The notes under the pieces: model-generated
Told to the model about the DNA's origin: nothing
What the model saw: the letters and a program-made list of their open reading frames with translations, nothing else
Database searches by the model: none
Source: Nostoc sp. 'Peltigera membranacea cyanobiont' 210A
GTDB taxonomy: Bacteria > Cyanobacteriota > Cyanobacteriia > Cyanobacteriales > Nostocaceae
Direction: 5' to 3'
Assembly (NCBI RefSeq): GCF_002246015.1
Contig: NZ_NOLJ01000002.1
Coordinates: 1-64,000, forward strand
Length of the DNA stretch: 64,000 nt
Part shown: in pieces, positions 32,866 through 41,928 of the stretch
Layout: each line of letters opens with the position of its first letter
How positions within the stretch are numbered: the first letter of the stretch is position 1
Program-made: the position numbers and the translations under genes

Positions 32866-33960
32866 ATGAGCAATGTATTTCGGGAATTTCTGCAAAAAGT
32901 AGGCAGCGGAAACCATACAGCCGAGAATTTAACTCGCGCCCAAGCAGCCACCGCTACTAAAATGATGCTGCTAGGTGAAGCGACACCAGCCCAAATTGGA
33001 GCCTTTTTGATTGCTCACCGAATCAAGCGTCCTACGGGGGAAGAGTTAGCTGGAATGTTGGATGCTTATGAAGAACTGGGACCAAAACTGCAACCCATAG
33101 CCTCTGGGCGACCAGCGATCGCTCTTGGCATCCCTTATGATGGTAGGACACGCACAGCCCCAATTAGTCCCGTCACAGCTTTATTGCTCGCCGCAGTTGG
33201 ACAACCAGTGGTAATGCATGGTGGCGATCGCCTACCCACGAAGTACGGCTTACCGCTGATAGATGTTTGGCAGGGTTTAGGAGTCGATTGGACTACCTTA
33301 CCCCTAGCACAAACTCAACAAGTGTTTGAGCAAACAGGAATCGGCTTTATTTATCTACCTCAGCATTTTCCCTTAACTACAAGTATTTGGGAGTACCGCG
33401 ACCAACTTGGCAAACGTCCGCCGTTGGCGACAATGGAGCTAATTTGGTGTCCTTATGCTGGGGATGCTCACGTAATTGCTGGGTTTGTCCATCCACCGAC
33501 AGAAGGGATGTTTCAGATCGCTCTCGGACTGCGAGGAGTGACAAAATTTACATTAGTCAAAGGATTGGAAGGTAGTTGCGACTTACCGCGCGATCGCACT
33601 GCAATCATCAGCTTATCTTCATCCGTAGCACCCCAAGAGGTAGAACGATTGCACCTCGTACCGCGCGATTACGGCTTTACTACCAAGAACGTACCCCTTG
33701 GAACTACTGAAGAACTGGTGGCGGATATTCAAGAGGTTTTGGCAGGTAAACCAGGTGAATTGATGCAAACAGCCTTGTGGAATGGCGGATTTTATCTATG
33801 GCGGAGTGGTATTTGTTCAAATATGGCAGAGGGTTTAGCTAAAGCAGAAGAATTATTAACCAATGGTGTAGTAGCAGCTAAACTCCAAGAACTGAGCCAA
33901 GTAGTAAATTCAGTGTCAGCAGATATACCCTTTAGGGTGTCAACGACTTCTCCAAAATAG
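32866..33960 (+). CDS. Anthranilate phosphoribosyltransferase-like (TrpD2-type) protein
   Basis: 364 aa, glycosyltransferase family 3 fold. N-terminal helical domain LTRAQAATATKMMLLGEATP and AQIGAFLIAHRIKRPTGEEL as in TrpD. The PRPP-binding GTGGD loop of true TrpD is replaced (ALGIPYDGRTRTAPISPVTA), and VMHGGDRLPTKYGLPLIDVW follows. Such members (YbiB/TrpD2) bind nucleic acid rather than act in tryptophan synthesis. Real role here unknown. Its stop overlaps the convergent LytR-type gene by 29 nt. Confidence 0.8.
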   Translation: MSNVFREFLQKVGSGNHTAENLTRAQAATATKMMLLGEATPAQIGAFLIAHRIKRPTGEELAGMLDAYEELGPKLQPIASGRPAIALGIPYDGRTRTAPISPVTALLLAAVGQPVVMHGGDRLPTKYGLPLIDVWQGLGVDWTTLPLAQTQQVFEQTGIGFIYLPQHFPLTTSIWEYRDQLGKRPPLATMELIWCPYAGDAHVIAGFVHPPTEGMFQIALGLRGVTKFTLVKGLEGSCDLPRDRTAIISLSSSVAPQEVERLHLVPRDYGFTTKNVPLGTTEELVADIQEVLAGKPGELMQTALWNGGFYLWRSGICSNMAEGLAKAEELLTNGVVAAKLQELSQVVNSVSADIPFRVSTTSPK

Positions 33961-35368
33961 ATTTTTGTTCCAACCAATCTTTACCTACTTGGATACTGAT
34001 ATCTGAGCCAAGGTTGCCAGTGCTTTCCACGCGCACTTCTCCAAATCCCAAAGTGCTGCGAATTGATTCGGCACTGTCACCATCTCCCTGTTGGGCGACA
34101 ATATGAGTTACATCTAGGGGTTCACCCCATGCCTTGGCCACATAGATGTTGCGATATCCAGATTTTTCCAAGGCTCTAATTAACGGTTGGAGGTTAGAGC
34201 GATCGCCACCTGTACTATCTTGAATTGCGACACGTAAAGAGCGGGGGTTAGTTGTAGTTGCCAGCTGTTCCTCTTCTGACTCCAAACCAAAGTGTTGAGC
34301 CATCAGTTTGGCAATCCCATCTTTGTTGGGCAACCAATAGCTAGCATCATATTCATTCTTCTCGCTAAAGCGACCTGGCAGCATTAACATTTGCATATTA
34401 GAGCGATTTGTCCGCACTCCAAAACCCATTAGCGCCACTAACTCTTCAACCGTCAAGTTAGTATCAATGTGGTCTTTCACGACATCAAGAACTTTAGGTA
34501 ATTGAGCAACAGTAGCTGGGTTGAGTGTTTGCTCCATCAAAGCACGCATGACCATTTGCTGGCGCTGAATCCGACCAATATCACCGAGTTCGTCATGGCG
34601 AAAACGCAGCAATTGCAATGTCTGCTCACCATTTAGATGCTGCTTACCAGCCTTCAAATTGATGTACAAATGCTGAGAATCATCTTGATATTTCATATCT
34701 TTAGGAACGTAGACAGTTACGCCACCCAAAGCATCAATCAGCTTGGCAACTCCCAAAACGTTAATTCGCACATAGCGATCGATTCCCGCTCCTCCTAAGA
34801 GATTGCTGACAGTTCTGGCAGTCAAAGCTGGCCCACCTTCAACGTTGGCGGAGTTAATTTTTTTCACTCCATAACCCTCTATTTCCGTGCGGGTATCTCT
34901 AGGAATGGAGAGCATATTTATTTTTTTTGTCTCTGGATCGAATTTGACCAAGAGCATCACATCGGAAAGACCATCAAAGGAGTTGACTTGGGGCAGGTAT
35001 TTGAGATTTTTGGTATCTTCAGGAGGGTTTTGGACATCTGGGGGAAGTACGCTCATTCCCATCACCAAAAGATTTACTGGACGAGTTAATTCTGAAAATC
35101 GCAGCACACCTCCAGAAATGCGATCGCTATCAAAGGCCGCCTCATCCTTTGGAGTTAGCTGCGCTTGTTGCAAAGGCGTACTGGTCAAAGACACCGCCAA
35201 AAGTGCCCCCGCAGTTGCTGATACCATCGCAATACCACTCATACCTACCCAAAACCATAGCCAACGTCCTGATGTCGAGTTTTGGGGAATTTTTTTATTG
35301 GATTTTGAGGCTTTTCCCGACTGGTTTTCTTCCGCCGAACTTCTTTGAATGGTCACAGACTTCCTCAC
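33932..35368 (-). CDS. LytR-CpsA-Psr (LCP) family cell-wall glycopolymer ligase
   Basis: 478 aa. Cytoplasmic basic N-terminus, one membrane helix (WLWFWVGMSGIAMVSATAGA), then the LCP domain (~95-290) with SDVMLLVKFDPETKKINMLS, IPRDTRTEIEGYG, KINSANVEGGPALTARTVSN, LLRFRHDELGDIGRIQRQQM. A C-terminal LytR_C domain follows (LRVAIQDSTGGDRSNLQPLI to EVRVESTGNL). LCP enzymes transfer glycopolymers from lipid carriers to peptidoglycan; in cyanobacteria some link polysaccharides. Key Arg and Asp residues are kept. Convergent with the TrpD2-like gene. Confidence 0.92.
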   Translation of the reverse strand: MRKSVTIQRSSAEENQSGKASKSNKKIPQNSTSGRWLWFWVGMSGIAMVSATAGALLAVSLTSTPLQQAQLTPKDEAAFDSDRISGGVLRFSELTRPVNLLVMGMSVLPPDVQNPPEDTKNLKYLPQVNSFDGLSDVMLLVKFDPETKKINMLSIPRDTRTEIEGYGVKKINSANVEGGPALTARTVSNLLGGAGIDRYVRINVLGVAKLIDALGGVTVYVPKDMKYQDDSQHLYINLKAGKQHLNGEQTLQLLRFRHDELGDIGRIQRQQMVMRALMEQTLNPATVAQLPKVLDVVKDHIDTNLTVEELVALMGFGVRTNRSNMQMLMLPGRFSEKNEYDASYWLPNKDGIAKLMAQHFGLESEEEQLATTTNPRSLRVAIQDSTGGDRSNLQPLIRALEKSGYRNIYVAKAWGEPLDVTHIVAQQGDGDSAESIRSTLGFGEVRVESTGNLGSDISIQVGKDWLEQKSILEKSLTP

Positions 35369-35642
35369 ACTTACTCACTAATCAAATTCAGTAATTTTGC
35401 AGACTAAAAACACCTAAACAAATCAACCCATAATAGCTAACTCTTAATTATCGGTGCTAACTTTTTTAATGTAGTGTCAACCACAACACTTATAGCAGCA
35501 TTTATTCTTTTTTTGGGACAACCTGGAGATGTTTTACTGAAGTATGGCAATAATAAACTGGATTTGACTAGATATATAGAGAAATCAGCCAGAAATTTTT
35601 CAAAAATCAGTAAAAACACCGACAAATTATCACCATAAAAAA

Positions 35643-36152
35643 TTAAGATAAATACTTGCCAAGCACTCGTTCAGCTAAATTACTAAACCCTGGTAAACGA
35701 CTAGATTTGCCCTGCATTAGGCGCAAAATCAACCAAATACTTACTAAAAAGTAACCTGACGTGAGAAAGCTATTGAGGATAAATAGACGTAGCGGAAAAA
35801 AATCTGAAGTTGCTGCTCCGGTAGCTAATAATAGATAACTCAACAACCAAGTAATTGCCAAAGTAATAGACAGACGACTAATAGCAAGTTGTTCCCGATT
35901 ACCCTGGCCCCGATAGAGAGTCCACAAGGATGGAAAAAAGCCGACGATCGGAACTAAATGTAAAAGCAACTGTGTTTTGGGCATTGGGGATGGAGCATTG
36001 GGCATTGGGGATGGGACATTATTATTCTCCCCCTGCTCCCCTGCTTCCCTGCTCCCTTGCTCCCCTGCTCCCCGCTCCCCATTCTCTTTTGGTTCAAAAT
36101 TCTTCATTGGGGTTAGTCTAACTCCTAAACTAGAAGGATGAATAAGACTCAT
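35643..36152 (-). CDS. Small membrane protein with repeat-derived N-terminus
   Basis: 169 aa. The membrane core holds two to three helices: LLLHLVPIVGFFPSLWTLY, LSITLAITWLLSYLLLATG and LNSFLTSGYFLVSIWLIL. It recalls DUF4870-like small membrane proteins. Residues ~24-58 (GERGAGEQGSREAGEQGE and NVPSPMPNAPSPMPK) are translated genomic heptamer repeats (GGGAGCA, ATTGGGC) lying at 35983-36085. An ATG at 36107 with AGGAG 15 nt upstream is an alternative start. Divergent from the AI-2E transporter gene. Confidence 0.65.
   Translation of the reverse strand: MSLIHPSSLGVRLTPMKNFEPKENGERGAGEQGSREAGEQGENNNVPSPMPNAPSPMPKTQLLLHLVPIVGFFPSLWTLYRGQGNREQLAISRLSITLAITWLLSYLLLATGAATSDFFPLRLFILNSFLTSGYFLVSIWLILRLMQGKSSRLPGFSNLAERVLGKYLS
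35983..36085. repeat. Heptamer STRR inside the membrane protein gene
   Basis: TTGGGCATTGGGGATGG-type and TGCTCCC-type tandem units, read in frame by the overlapping CDS. Confidence 0.8.
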
Positions 36153-36216
36153 ATAGTTAGAGATAATAAGCTGTAAAGAAAAATTTCATTTAGTTCTATT
36201 CCGCAATCAGCTCAAA

Positions 36217-37383
36217 ATGCAGACACGTAAGCTACTCGACTGGTGGCAAACATTTACTCCAATAGCGCGAATCGGGGCGATCGCGTTATTCCTGCCGCTG
36301 CTAGTTCTCAATGGTTGGGCACTTTCGGTATTCTTTAATTATTTCCATTCTCTCATAGTCATTTTAGTCGGAGCCTCAGTGCTAGCATTTCTGCTCAACT
36401 ACCCCGTGAGCTGGATGGAGCATCATGGTGCGAAGCGAGAGCAAGTTGCTATTTTAGTATTTCTCTTGGCTTTATCGATTTTATTGGCGTTGGGTGTGAC
36501 ACTTTTTCCCCTGGCTCTTACCCAAGCTCAACAACTGGTGGCGCGTTTGCCAGATTTAATCGACTCTGGACGCTCTCAGTTAATGATCTTAAACGGAAAA
36601 GCTGAGACTTTTGGCTTACCGATTAACCTCGATGCTCTGGTGGTGCAAATCAACGATCGCGTCAAAGGACAATTACAAGCGATCGCCGGACAAGTTTTAA
36701 ATCTAGCTGTACTCACAGTTACTAGTCTGCTAGATATTCTCTTGACGATGGTTTTGACTTTTTATCTTTTACAGCATGGAGGTGAACTCTGGGAAAGTTT
36801 AGTCGAATGGCTACCTAACAAATTTCGCGAGCCTTTCTCTAAAACAGTCCGCTTAAGCTTCCAAAATTTCTTCATCACCCAGTTGATTTTATCTACCTGT
36901 ATGGCTTCAGCCCTTATTCCTACCTTTTTGTGGCTGAAAGTGCCATTTGGACTGCTATTCGGACTAACTATTGGCCTAATGGCTCTCGTCCCCTTTGGCG
37001 GTTCTGTAGGCATTGCAATGACTACACTGTTGGTAGCGTTGCAAGATTTTTCAATGGGTGTGAGAGTCTTGATCGCAGCGGTAATTGTACAGCAAATTCT
37101 CGAAAACTTAATTGCCCCCCGAATTTTAGGCAGTTTTACCGGTTTAAATCCAGTTTGGATTTTAATTTCGGTCTTAACAGGGGCAAGAATTGGCGGATTA
37201 TTGGGTGTAATTGTGGCAGTACCTACAGCTGTTGTGATTAAGACTGCTTTAAGTGCCTTGCGTCCTGGTAGCGGGACAAACGACAGCGCCATTGGGGAGA
37301 TAACTGCATCCGTTCCAGCAAATGAGTCCTCGAAAGCTGACGCCAACAAAACTTTGAGCATTTCTGAAGCAACATTGCCTTAA
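36217..37383 (+). CDS. AI-2E family transporter (permease)
   Basis: 388 aa polytopic inner-membrane protein. Eight or so helices, including an early hairpin (IALFLPLLVLNGWALSVFF, LIVILVGASVLAFLLNYP), a periplasmic-type loop at ~115-160, and the C-terminal half with LPTFLWLK-like and GLTIGLMALVPFGGSVGIAM segments, VQQILENLIAPRILGSFTGL and LLGVIVAVPTAVVIKTA. These match the AI-2E exporter family (formerly UPF0118), whose members move varied small molecules or Na+. Substrate unknown. Confidence 0.9.
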   Translation: MQTRKLLDWWQTFTPIARIGAIALFLPLLVLNGWALSVFFNYFHSLIVILVGASVLAFLLNYPVSWMEHHGAKREQVAILVFLLALSILLALGVTLFPLALTQAQQLVARLPDLIDSGRSQLMILNGKAETFGLPINLDALVVQINDRVKGQLQAIAGQVLNLAVLTVTSLLDILLTMVLTFYLLQHGGELWESLVEWLPNKFREPFSKTVRLSFQNFFITQLILSTCMASALIPTFLWLKVPFGLLFGLTIGLMALVPFGGSVGIAMTTLLVALQDFSMGVRVLIAAVIVQQILENLIAPRILGSFTGLNPVWILISVLTGARIGGLLGVIVAVPTAVVIKTALSALRPGSGTNDSAIGEITASVPANESSKADANKTLSISEATLP

Positions 37384-37499
37384 TTACAAGAAGGCAGGAG
37401 CAGGAAGTGTATCATCAGTTATTTATCAGGAACGATAAGGGGCAAGGGAAAGGGTAAAAAGCTATTGCTCGTATGGTGGGCGACTCTTATCAACCCTTT

Positions 37500-37533
37500 A
37501 CCCCTCTTATTTATTTATTTATTTATTTATTAA
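37500..37533. repeat. TTTA tetranucleotide microsatellite
   Basis: Seven or so TTTA units in the spacer between the transporter and the SDR gene. Confidence 0.8.
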
Positions 37534-37732
37534 ATTCTGTTGCGATCGATTGTTTAATATAAAAGATTTTCCAAATACTGTGAAAAGTCAATCCTTGCCA
37601 CAAGACCTAGATGCCAATTGGTGTTTTGCTTCGATGTTTTAGATAGCCAAGATCCGAACGGGTACGTTCTCGTTTTTTCGCAACCCGTTTCTGACAACTT
37701 TTTCAAACTCAACAACTACGGCACTCATAATC

Positions 37733-38488
37733 ATGAAAAAACTAGAAGGAAAAATTGCAGTCGTTACGGGTGCATCCAAAGGAATTGGTGCCTCTATTGC
37801 CAAACATCTGGCAGCCGAAGGTGCAGCAGTTGTCGTCAACTATTCATCTAGCAAAGAAGGAGCCGATCGCGTTGTCGCCGAGATTCTCAGCGAGGGCGGT
37901 AAGGCGATCACTGTACAGGCAAATGTTGCAAAAAAGGCAGAGATAGAACATCTTTTTGCAGAGACGCAGCAGGTATTTGGCAAGCTGGATATCTTGGTCA
38001 ACAATGCCGGAATTTATGAATTTTCCCCAATCGAAGACATCACTGAAGAGCATTTCCACAAGCAGTTCGATCTGAATGTGCTGGGATTAATCCTCACCTC
38101 ACAACAAGGAGTAAAGCACTTCGGATCGGCGGGCGGCAGCATCATCAATATCAGTTCAATCGTTAGCACCCTTGCGCCCGCTAACAGCTCGGTCTATAGC
38201 GCCACTAAAGCGGCTGTCGATGCCGTCACGAAGTCGCTAGCCAAAGAACTGGGTTCACGCAACATCCGTGTCAATTCCATCAATCCTGGTATGGTGGAAA
38301 CGGAGGGCACGCACACAGCAGGAATAACCGTAGCCAAGAGCGAAGGCCGCCAACAGACTGAAGCGCAAACCCCCCTTGGCCGCATCGGACAGCCACAGGA
38401 TATCGCACCTGCCGTTGTCTTCCTCGCATCCTCTGATTCAGCATGGATCACCGGCGAAACGCTGTACATATCGGGTGGACTTCGCTAG
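37733..38488 (+). CDS. Short-chain dehydrogenase/reductase (FabG/glucose dehydrogenase type)
   Basis: 251 aa classical SDR. Cofactor motif TGASKGIGASIAKHL, the NNAG motif in ILVNNAGIYEF, catalytic Ser (INISSIVS), YSATK Tyr-Lys pair, and C-terminal WITGETLYISGG. NAD(P)H-dependent; substrate unknown. Base composition is visibly GC-richer (runs such as CGGCGGGCGGCAGCATC) than the AT-rich neighbourhood, and codons like CTG, GGC and CGC dominate, so recent acquisition is possible. ATG 37733 lies in an AT-rich leader. Confidence 0.92.
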   Translation: MKKLEGKIAVVTGASKGIGASIAKHLAAEGAAVVVNYSSSKEGADRVVAEILSEGGKAITVQANVAKKAEIEHLFAETQQVFGKLDILVNNAGIYEFSPIEDITEEHFHKQFDLNVLGLILTSQQGVKHFGSAGGSIINISSIVSTLAPANSSVYSATKAAVDAVTKSLAKELGSRNIRVNSINPGMVETEGTHTAGITVAKSEGRQQTEAQTPLGRIGQPQDIAPAVVFLASSDSAWITGETLYISGGLR

Positions 38489-38637
38489 GTGTTCGGCGCG
38501 GTTACTTTAGCTCAATAGACATCTGGTGAAATTAATGATGCGTTACCTGAAACCCTTGTAGATACGTTAAATATAACGCCTCTACATTCATTGTCGGAGA
38601 TGTCTTAAATCATTTTGAACTATTTTTTACATAAATC

Positions 38638-38825
38638 TAGGACTTACGCATTGACAAGAAATACTAACTATAATTAAGTTAAAAACCACATCTTTTGTAA
38701 AAGCACAGCATCGTCTATTTCCGTAGTTTACCGCCGTAGGCATCGCAGGATAATTAAAAAAAGCCTGAAATAACCTATTTTAGTTAACGCACATCACGAT
38801 ACATTTGTACAGTGCGTAAGTTCTA
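38638..38825. mobile_element. MITE with TAGGACTTACGCA terminal repeats
   Basis: Terminal inverted repeats TAGGACTTACGCA and TGCGTAAGTTCTA (12 of 13 matching) enclose 162 bp without coding capacity. The terminal TA bases are consistent with the TA target of IS630/Tc1-type elements. The remaining spacer 38489-38637 contains nothing I can support. Confidence 0.75.
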
Positions 38826-38857
38826 AAATCTAATTTTCAGAATAATTATCGAATTTC

Positions 38858-39517
38858 TTATTTAGGGAAGGAAACCACTTTGCAAGAAGCGCTTTTAAAT
38901 TGTAGCAGCGGTGAAATTGCTAGGTTCTGCACTTGCCTATCGATACCATCTCCCTGAATAATCACTTGGGAACGTGACTGAATTAATTCCTGTATCTGTG
39001 GGCAACCTACAACAGAAGTCAGTTCTGTTAAAGCAAAGAGAAATTCTGTGTTTAATTTATCTAACGATGGTCGCAATGTCTGGTTTAAGTCTGGCACGTT
39101 AGCAAAAGATTTAATGCCTTGCTTTTGCCAGTTTTGAAAATCAGCGGTTTGGATGAGTTTTCCTGCTTCTATTTGTGCTTGAAAAAATGCTGCGACTCTA
39201 TCAGGTTCTAGACTATGGGTTGTAGCTTGTTGCCTAACCTTTAATAGTAACTCTTGTTCGCGCTTTAGATCCTCAATCGGACGTTTTTGATTCCATTTCC
39301 AACGGGCTACATCATGTGCAATTAACAATCGCTGCTGGATCAATTTTAGTAATTTATCTACAGGTCGTTGTTGTTCTTCCCCCGTAATAGATTGGGGATT
39401 TACTAATTTTACTGACCCAGAGTTCTGGGCAGCAACTACTGTACTACTGAAAAAAAGCCCAAAGAAAATGATGATGACAAACAACAGTGGATGCTTTCTA
39501 AAAAAACTTAAATTCAT
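38858..39517 (-). CDS. Secreted AroQ-type chorismate mutase
   Basis: About 219 aa from ATG 39517 (a GTG at 39535 would add six residues). Signal peptide HPLLFVIIIFFGLFFSSTVV and AAQ cleavage zone, then an all-helical AroQ domain: LLKLIQQRLLIAHDVARWKW, NQKRPIEDLKREQELL. Gamma-class periplasmic chorismate mutases have this arrangement with a duplicated helical region and a C-terminal Cys pair (CPQIQEL ... SASCKVV), visible here. Reaction: chorismate to prephenate. Why it is exported is unclear. Confidence 0.82.
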   Translation of the reverse strand: MNLSFFRKHPLLFVIIIFFGLFFSSTVVAAQNSGSVKLVNPQSITGEEQQRPVDKLLKLIQQRLLIAHDVARWKWNQKRPIEDLKREQELLLKVRQQATTHSLEPDRVAAFFQAQIEAGKLIQTADFQNWQKQGIKSFANVPDLNQTLRPSLDKLNTEFLFALTELTSVVGCPQIQELIQSRSQVIIQGDGIDRQVQNLAISPLLQFKSASCKVVSFPK

Positions 39518-39871
39518 CTCAAAAAGTTTATACACCCGGCTACTTAGTAGGAATTATCAGTAAATACATAGGAATACAGTATTTTTAATCTCAAACAAAA
39601 TATCTCATAGTTACTGACAAAAAGCAAATTCCGGCTTATATGGGTATTGAGGAAATACATCATCAAGTTACCGAAAACAAAAAGGATACAAGCCCCTAAA
39701 TTTCTTTATGGGGATCAATAATGCAAGAATTTTGAATTCGGAGCGATCGCCCTTGGCGTCTCGTAGAGAAGCGACGTGACCTCGCATGTTCGGAAAACGG
39801 AATGTAATAAATCGCACAATAGAGTTGCTGCTATGTACAATTCTTGACGGGTTAAGGTCATAAACAATTTG

Positions 39872-39976
39872 TCAATCAGTAATAGTTGGCAAGAATACAC
39901 CTGGTTGTGCATTGATGAGATAGGTAGATGTAGAGCCGATTTCTTTGTTAAAGATGACTTTTCTCAGCACTGACAT
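39872..39976 (-). CDS. Possible small peptide (34 aa)
   Basis: ATG 39976 with AAGGTG about 9 nt upstream; encodes MSVLRKVIFNKEIGSTSTYL then INAQPGVFLPTITD. No family recognised. The surrounding spacer 39536-40050 also holds a repeat fragment (GGCGTCTCGTAGAGAAGCGACG, 39755-39776) and nothing else supported. Confidence 0.35.
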   Translation of the reverse strand: MSVLRKVIFNKEIGSTSTYLINAQPGVFLPTITD

Positions 39977-40050
39977 AATTCACACCTTGAGAGTACAGCC
40001 GGAAATGAACTCTGCAAGAATTGCTATTTGCTGAGTAAATTGGGATATAG

Positions 40051-40581
40051 ATGCGGAAAATTTTTCTGGGTAAACTTGACCAGCAAATGGTAATGAAAAA
40101 CTATTATCAAGATTTTTTAATTCGTGATTGGGTGAAGAGCGATCGCACAAGAGCCGCTGAAGTCATCAGTTATGTATTATCAGAATACGGTCTGGCTTGG
40201 GAACCCAAGGGTGCTGACCAAGATGTGCTGCGAGTAGAGGAATGTTATTTAGCTACTGGGGGAGAGTTTTGGGTAATTGAACACCAAAGTCAGTTAGTAG
40301 GTACTGGAGCATACTACCCTATACACCGAGGCAAAAAAGCTGTAGAAATCCGCAAAATGTATCTTTTGCCCAGCATCAGGGGTTTAGGATTAGGGAAATA
40401 TTTGTTACAACAGCTAGAAGCAGCGATCGCAAAGCGTGGATTTGGGCAAATTTGGATTGAAACCGCCAGTGTTTTGGTGGAAGCAGTCAAGCTGTATGAA
40501 AGCAATGGCTACACTCCAGCAACGGGAGTAGAAACAACAAGATGCGATCGCGTGTATGTTAAGTCATTGGTCAAAGACTAA
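40051..40581 (+). CDS. GNAT family N-acetyltransferase
   Basis: 176 aa acetyl-CoA-dependent acetyltransferase of ribosomal-protein or small-molecule type. Acetyl-CoA loop LLPSIRGLGLGKYLLQQLEA (R/QxxGxG/A pattern), preceded by KAVEIRKMYL and followed by KLYESNGYTPATGV. An in-frame ATG at 40093 is an alternative start that gives a more typical N-terminus. Spaced 33 nt from comF, so possibly one transcript. Confidence 0.85.
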   Translation: MRKIFLGKLDQQMVMKNYYQDFLIRDWVKSDRTRAAEVISYVLSEYGLAWEPKGADQDVLRVEECYLATGGEFWVIEHQSQLVGTGAYYPIHRGKKAVEIRKMYLLPSIRGLGLGKYLLQQLEAAIAKRGFGQIWIETASVLVEAVKLYESNGYTPATGVETTRCDRVYVKSLVKD

Positions 40582-40614
40582 TGACCATTGACCAATGACA
40601 AAGGACAACTCTAA

Positions 40615-41292
40615 ATGCACATTTGGATTAAAAATCTCACAGGCTTACTCAATCTTTTTCTCCAATCCCATTGCCCTCTATGTCAACGCGCAACTTCTCA
40701 AGAATTCTGTCAGAACTGCACCAGACAACTGCAAAAATGTCAACGTAAAGACCCGATTTCTCTATGGCAAGAGCCTATACCTGTATTTGGCTGGGGGGAA
40801 TATGGTGGCCCAGTGAAACGAGCGATCGCAGCGATGAAATACGAAAATCAACCCCAAATAGCTCGTCCTTTGGGTCAATGGTTAGGGGAAGCATGGTTGT
40901 TAAATTCACCAAGGCGAGATAGCCACCCTGTAGTAGTTCCTATCCCACTCCACGCTAGCAAACAAAAGCAACGTAAATACAATCAAGCCGCACTGATAGC
41001 ACAAAGTTTCTGCGAAATAACCGGATTAAAATTGAAACTAAACGGTTTAGCAAGAGTGCGAGAAACTGAAGCGCAGTTTGGTTTGTCGGTATCTAAACGA
41101 GAAAAAAACTTGAACCAAGCTTTTGCTATTGGGCAAGAATTTCGCCATCGTCCTCCAAATGTCCCAGTGCTGTTAGTGGACGACATTTATACTACTGGTG
41201 CTACTGCCAGGTCTGCTGTGCAAACACTTCGTCAGTATGGAATTGTGGTCTTAGGATTAGTAGCTGTAGCCACTGCCGTCAAAGACGGATAA
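40615..41292 (+). CDS. comF: ComF family phosphoribosyltransferase-like protein
   Basis: 225 aa. N-terminal zinc ribbon (CPLCQRA, CQNC), middle YENQPQIARPLGQWL region, and the phosphoribosyltransferase PRPP motif VLLVDDIYTTGATARSA near the C-terminus. ComF proteins are needed for natural DNA uptake in naturally competent bacteria, including some cyanobacteria. Other pieces of the uptake machine are not in the window. Confidence 0.9.
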   Translation: MHIWIKNLTGLLNLFLQSHCPLCQRATSQEFCQNCTRQLQKCQRKDPISLWQEPIPVFGWGEYGGPVKRAIAAMKYENQPQIARPLGQWLGEAWLLNSPRRDSHPVVVPIPLHASKQKQRKYNQAALIAQSFCEITGLKLKLNGLARVRETEAQFGLSVSKREKNLNQAFAIGQEFRHRPPNVPVLLVDDIYTTGATARSAVQTLRQYGIVVLGLVAVATAVKDG

Positions 41293-41378
41293 ATTAAGAA
41301 GCAATAGGCAAGCTTTGACAGATAAGTACATAAATTGACCGAATTACCCTATTTTTGTAGAAAAATTGCTTGAAATGT

Positions 41379-41834
41379 ATGAATAAAGTTTTGGCGGCAG
41401 GTTTAAAACAACTCATCATCATTCCTGCCACATTGCTGGCAATAGGCATTAGTACCAGTGCAGCTTTTGCTCAAAATAAATTGTATAGTCCAATTCCTTT
41501 ATCTAACAGTACTGAACTTTCCGATAGCCTGTCCGACAAAGATATTCCCACCGGTCAAGGTGGGTTTGCGCGTGATTACACTGTGAAGTTGCAAAAAGGC
41601 GATAATTTAGCAGTTGACCTGTCATCAGAAAACTTTGACAGTATCATCACACTGCTGGCACCTGATGGTTCAACTCTGGCAGAAAATGATGATGGTCCTG
41701 ATGGTAGTAGCAATTCCTTACTCTTTACTCGCATCGTTGAGACAGGGAGTTATGTTATTCGTGTCCGGTCTTTTGGGGAAACTGGGGTTGGGGCTTTTAA
41801 ACTCAAAGTGACAAAGTTGCAACCGATTAAATGA
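41379..41834 (+). CDS. Secreted pre-peptidase C-terminal (PPC) domain protein
   Basis: 151 aa from ATG 41379. Signal peptide PATLLAIGISTSAAFAQ, then one PPC beta-sandwich domain: ARDYTVKLQKGDNLAVDLSS, NFDSIITLLAPDGSTLAEND, TRIVETGSYVIRVRSF. PPC domains normally accompany secreted peptidases; here it stands alone, presumably periplasmic or extracellular. A TTG nine nt upstream is also in frame. Confidence 0.82.
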   Translation: MNKVLAAGLKQLIIIPATLLAIGISTSAAFAQNKLYSPIPLSNSTELSDSLSDKDIPTGQGGFARDYTVKLQKGDNLAVDLSSENFDSIITLLAPDGSTLAENDDGPDGSSNSLLFTRIVETGSYVIRVRSFGETGVGAFKLKVTKLQPIK

Positions 41835-41835
41835 A

Positions 41836-41926
41836 GTAGTCATTTGTCATTTGTCATTGGGGATAGGAAGAGGCAAAGATGCAGACGGGAAAGACTTACT
41901 GCTCCCCTGCTCCCCCACTCCCCATT
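41836..41926. repeat. GTCATTT / CTCCCCTG heptamer repeats
   Basis: TCATTTGTCATTTGTCATTGGGG units, a 25-nt unique stretch, then GCTCCCCTGCTCCCCCACTCCCC, in a convergent intergenic gap. Confidence 0.75.
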
Positions 41927-41928
41927 TC

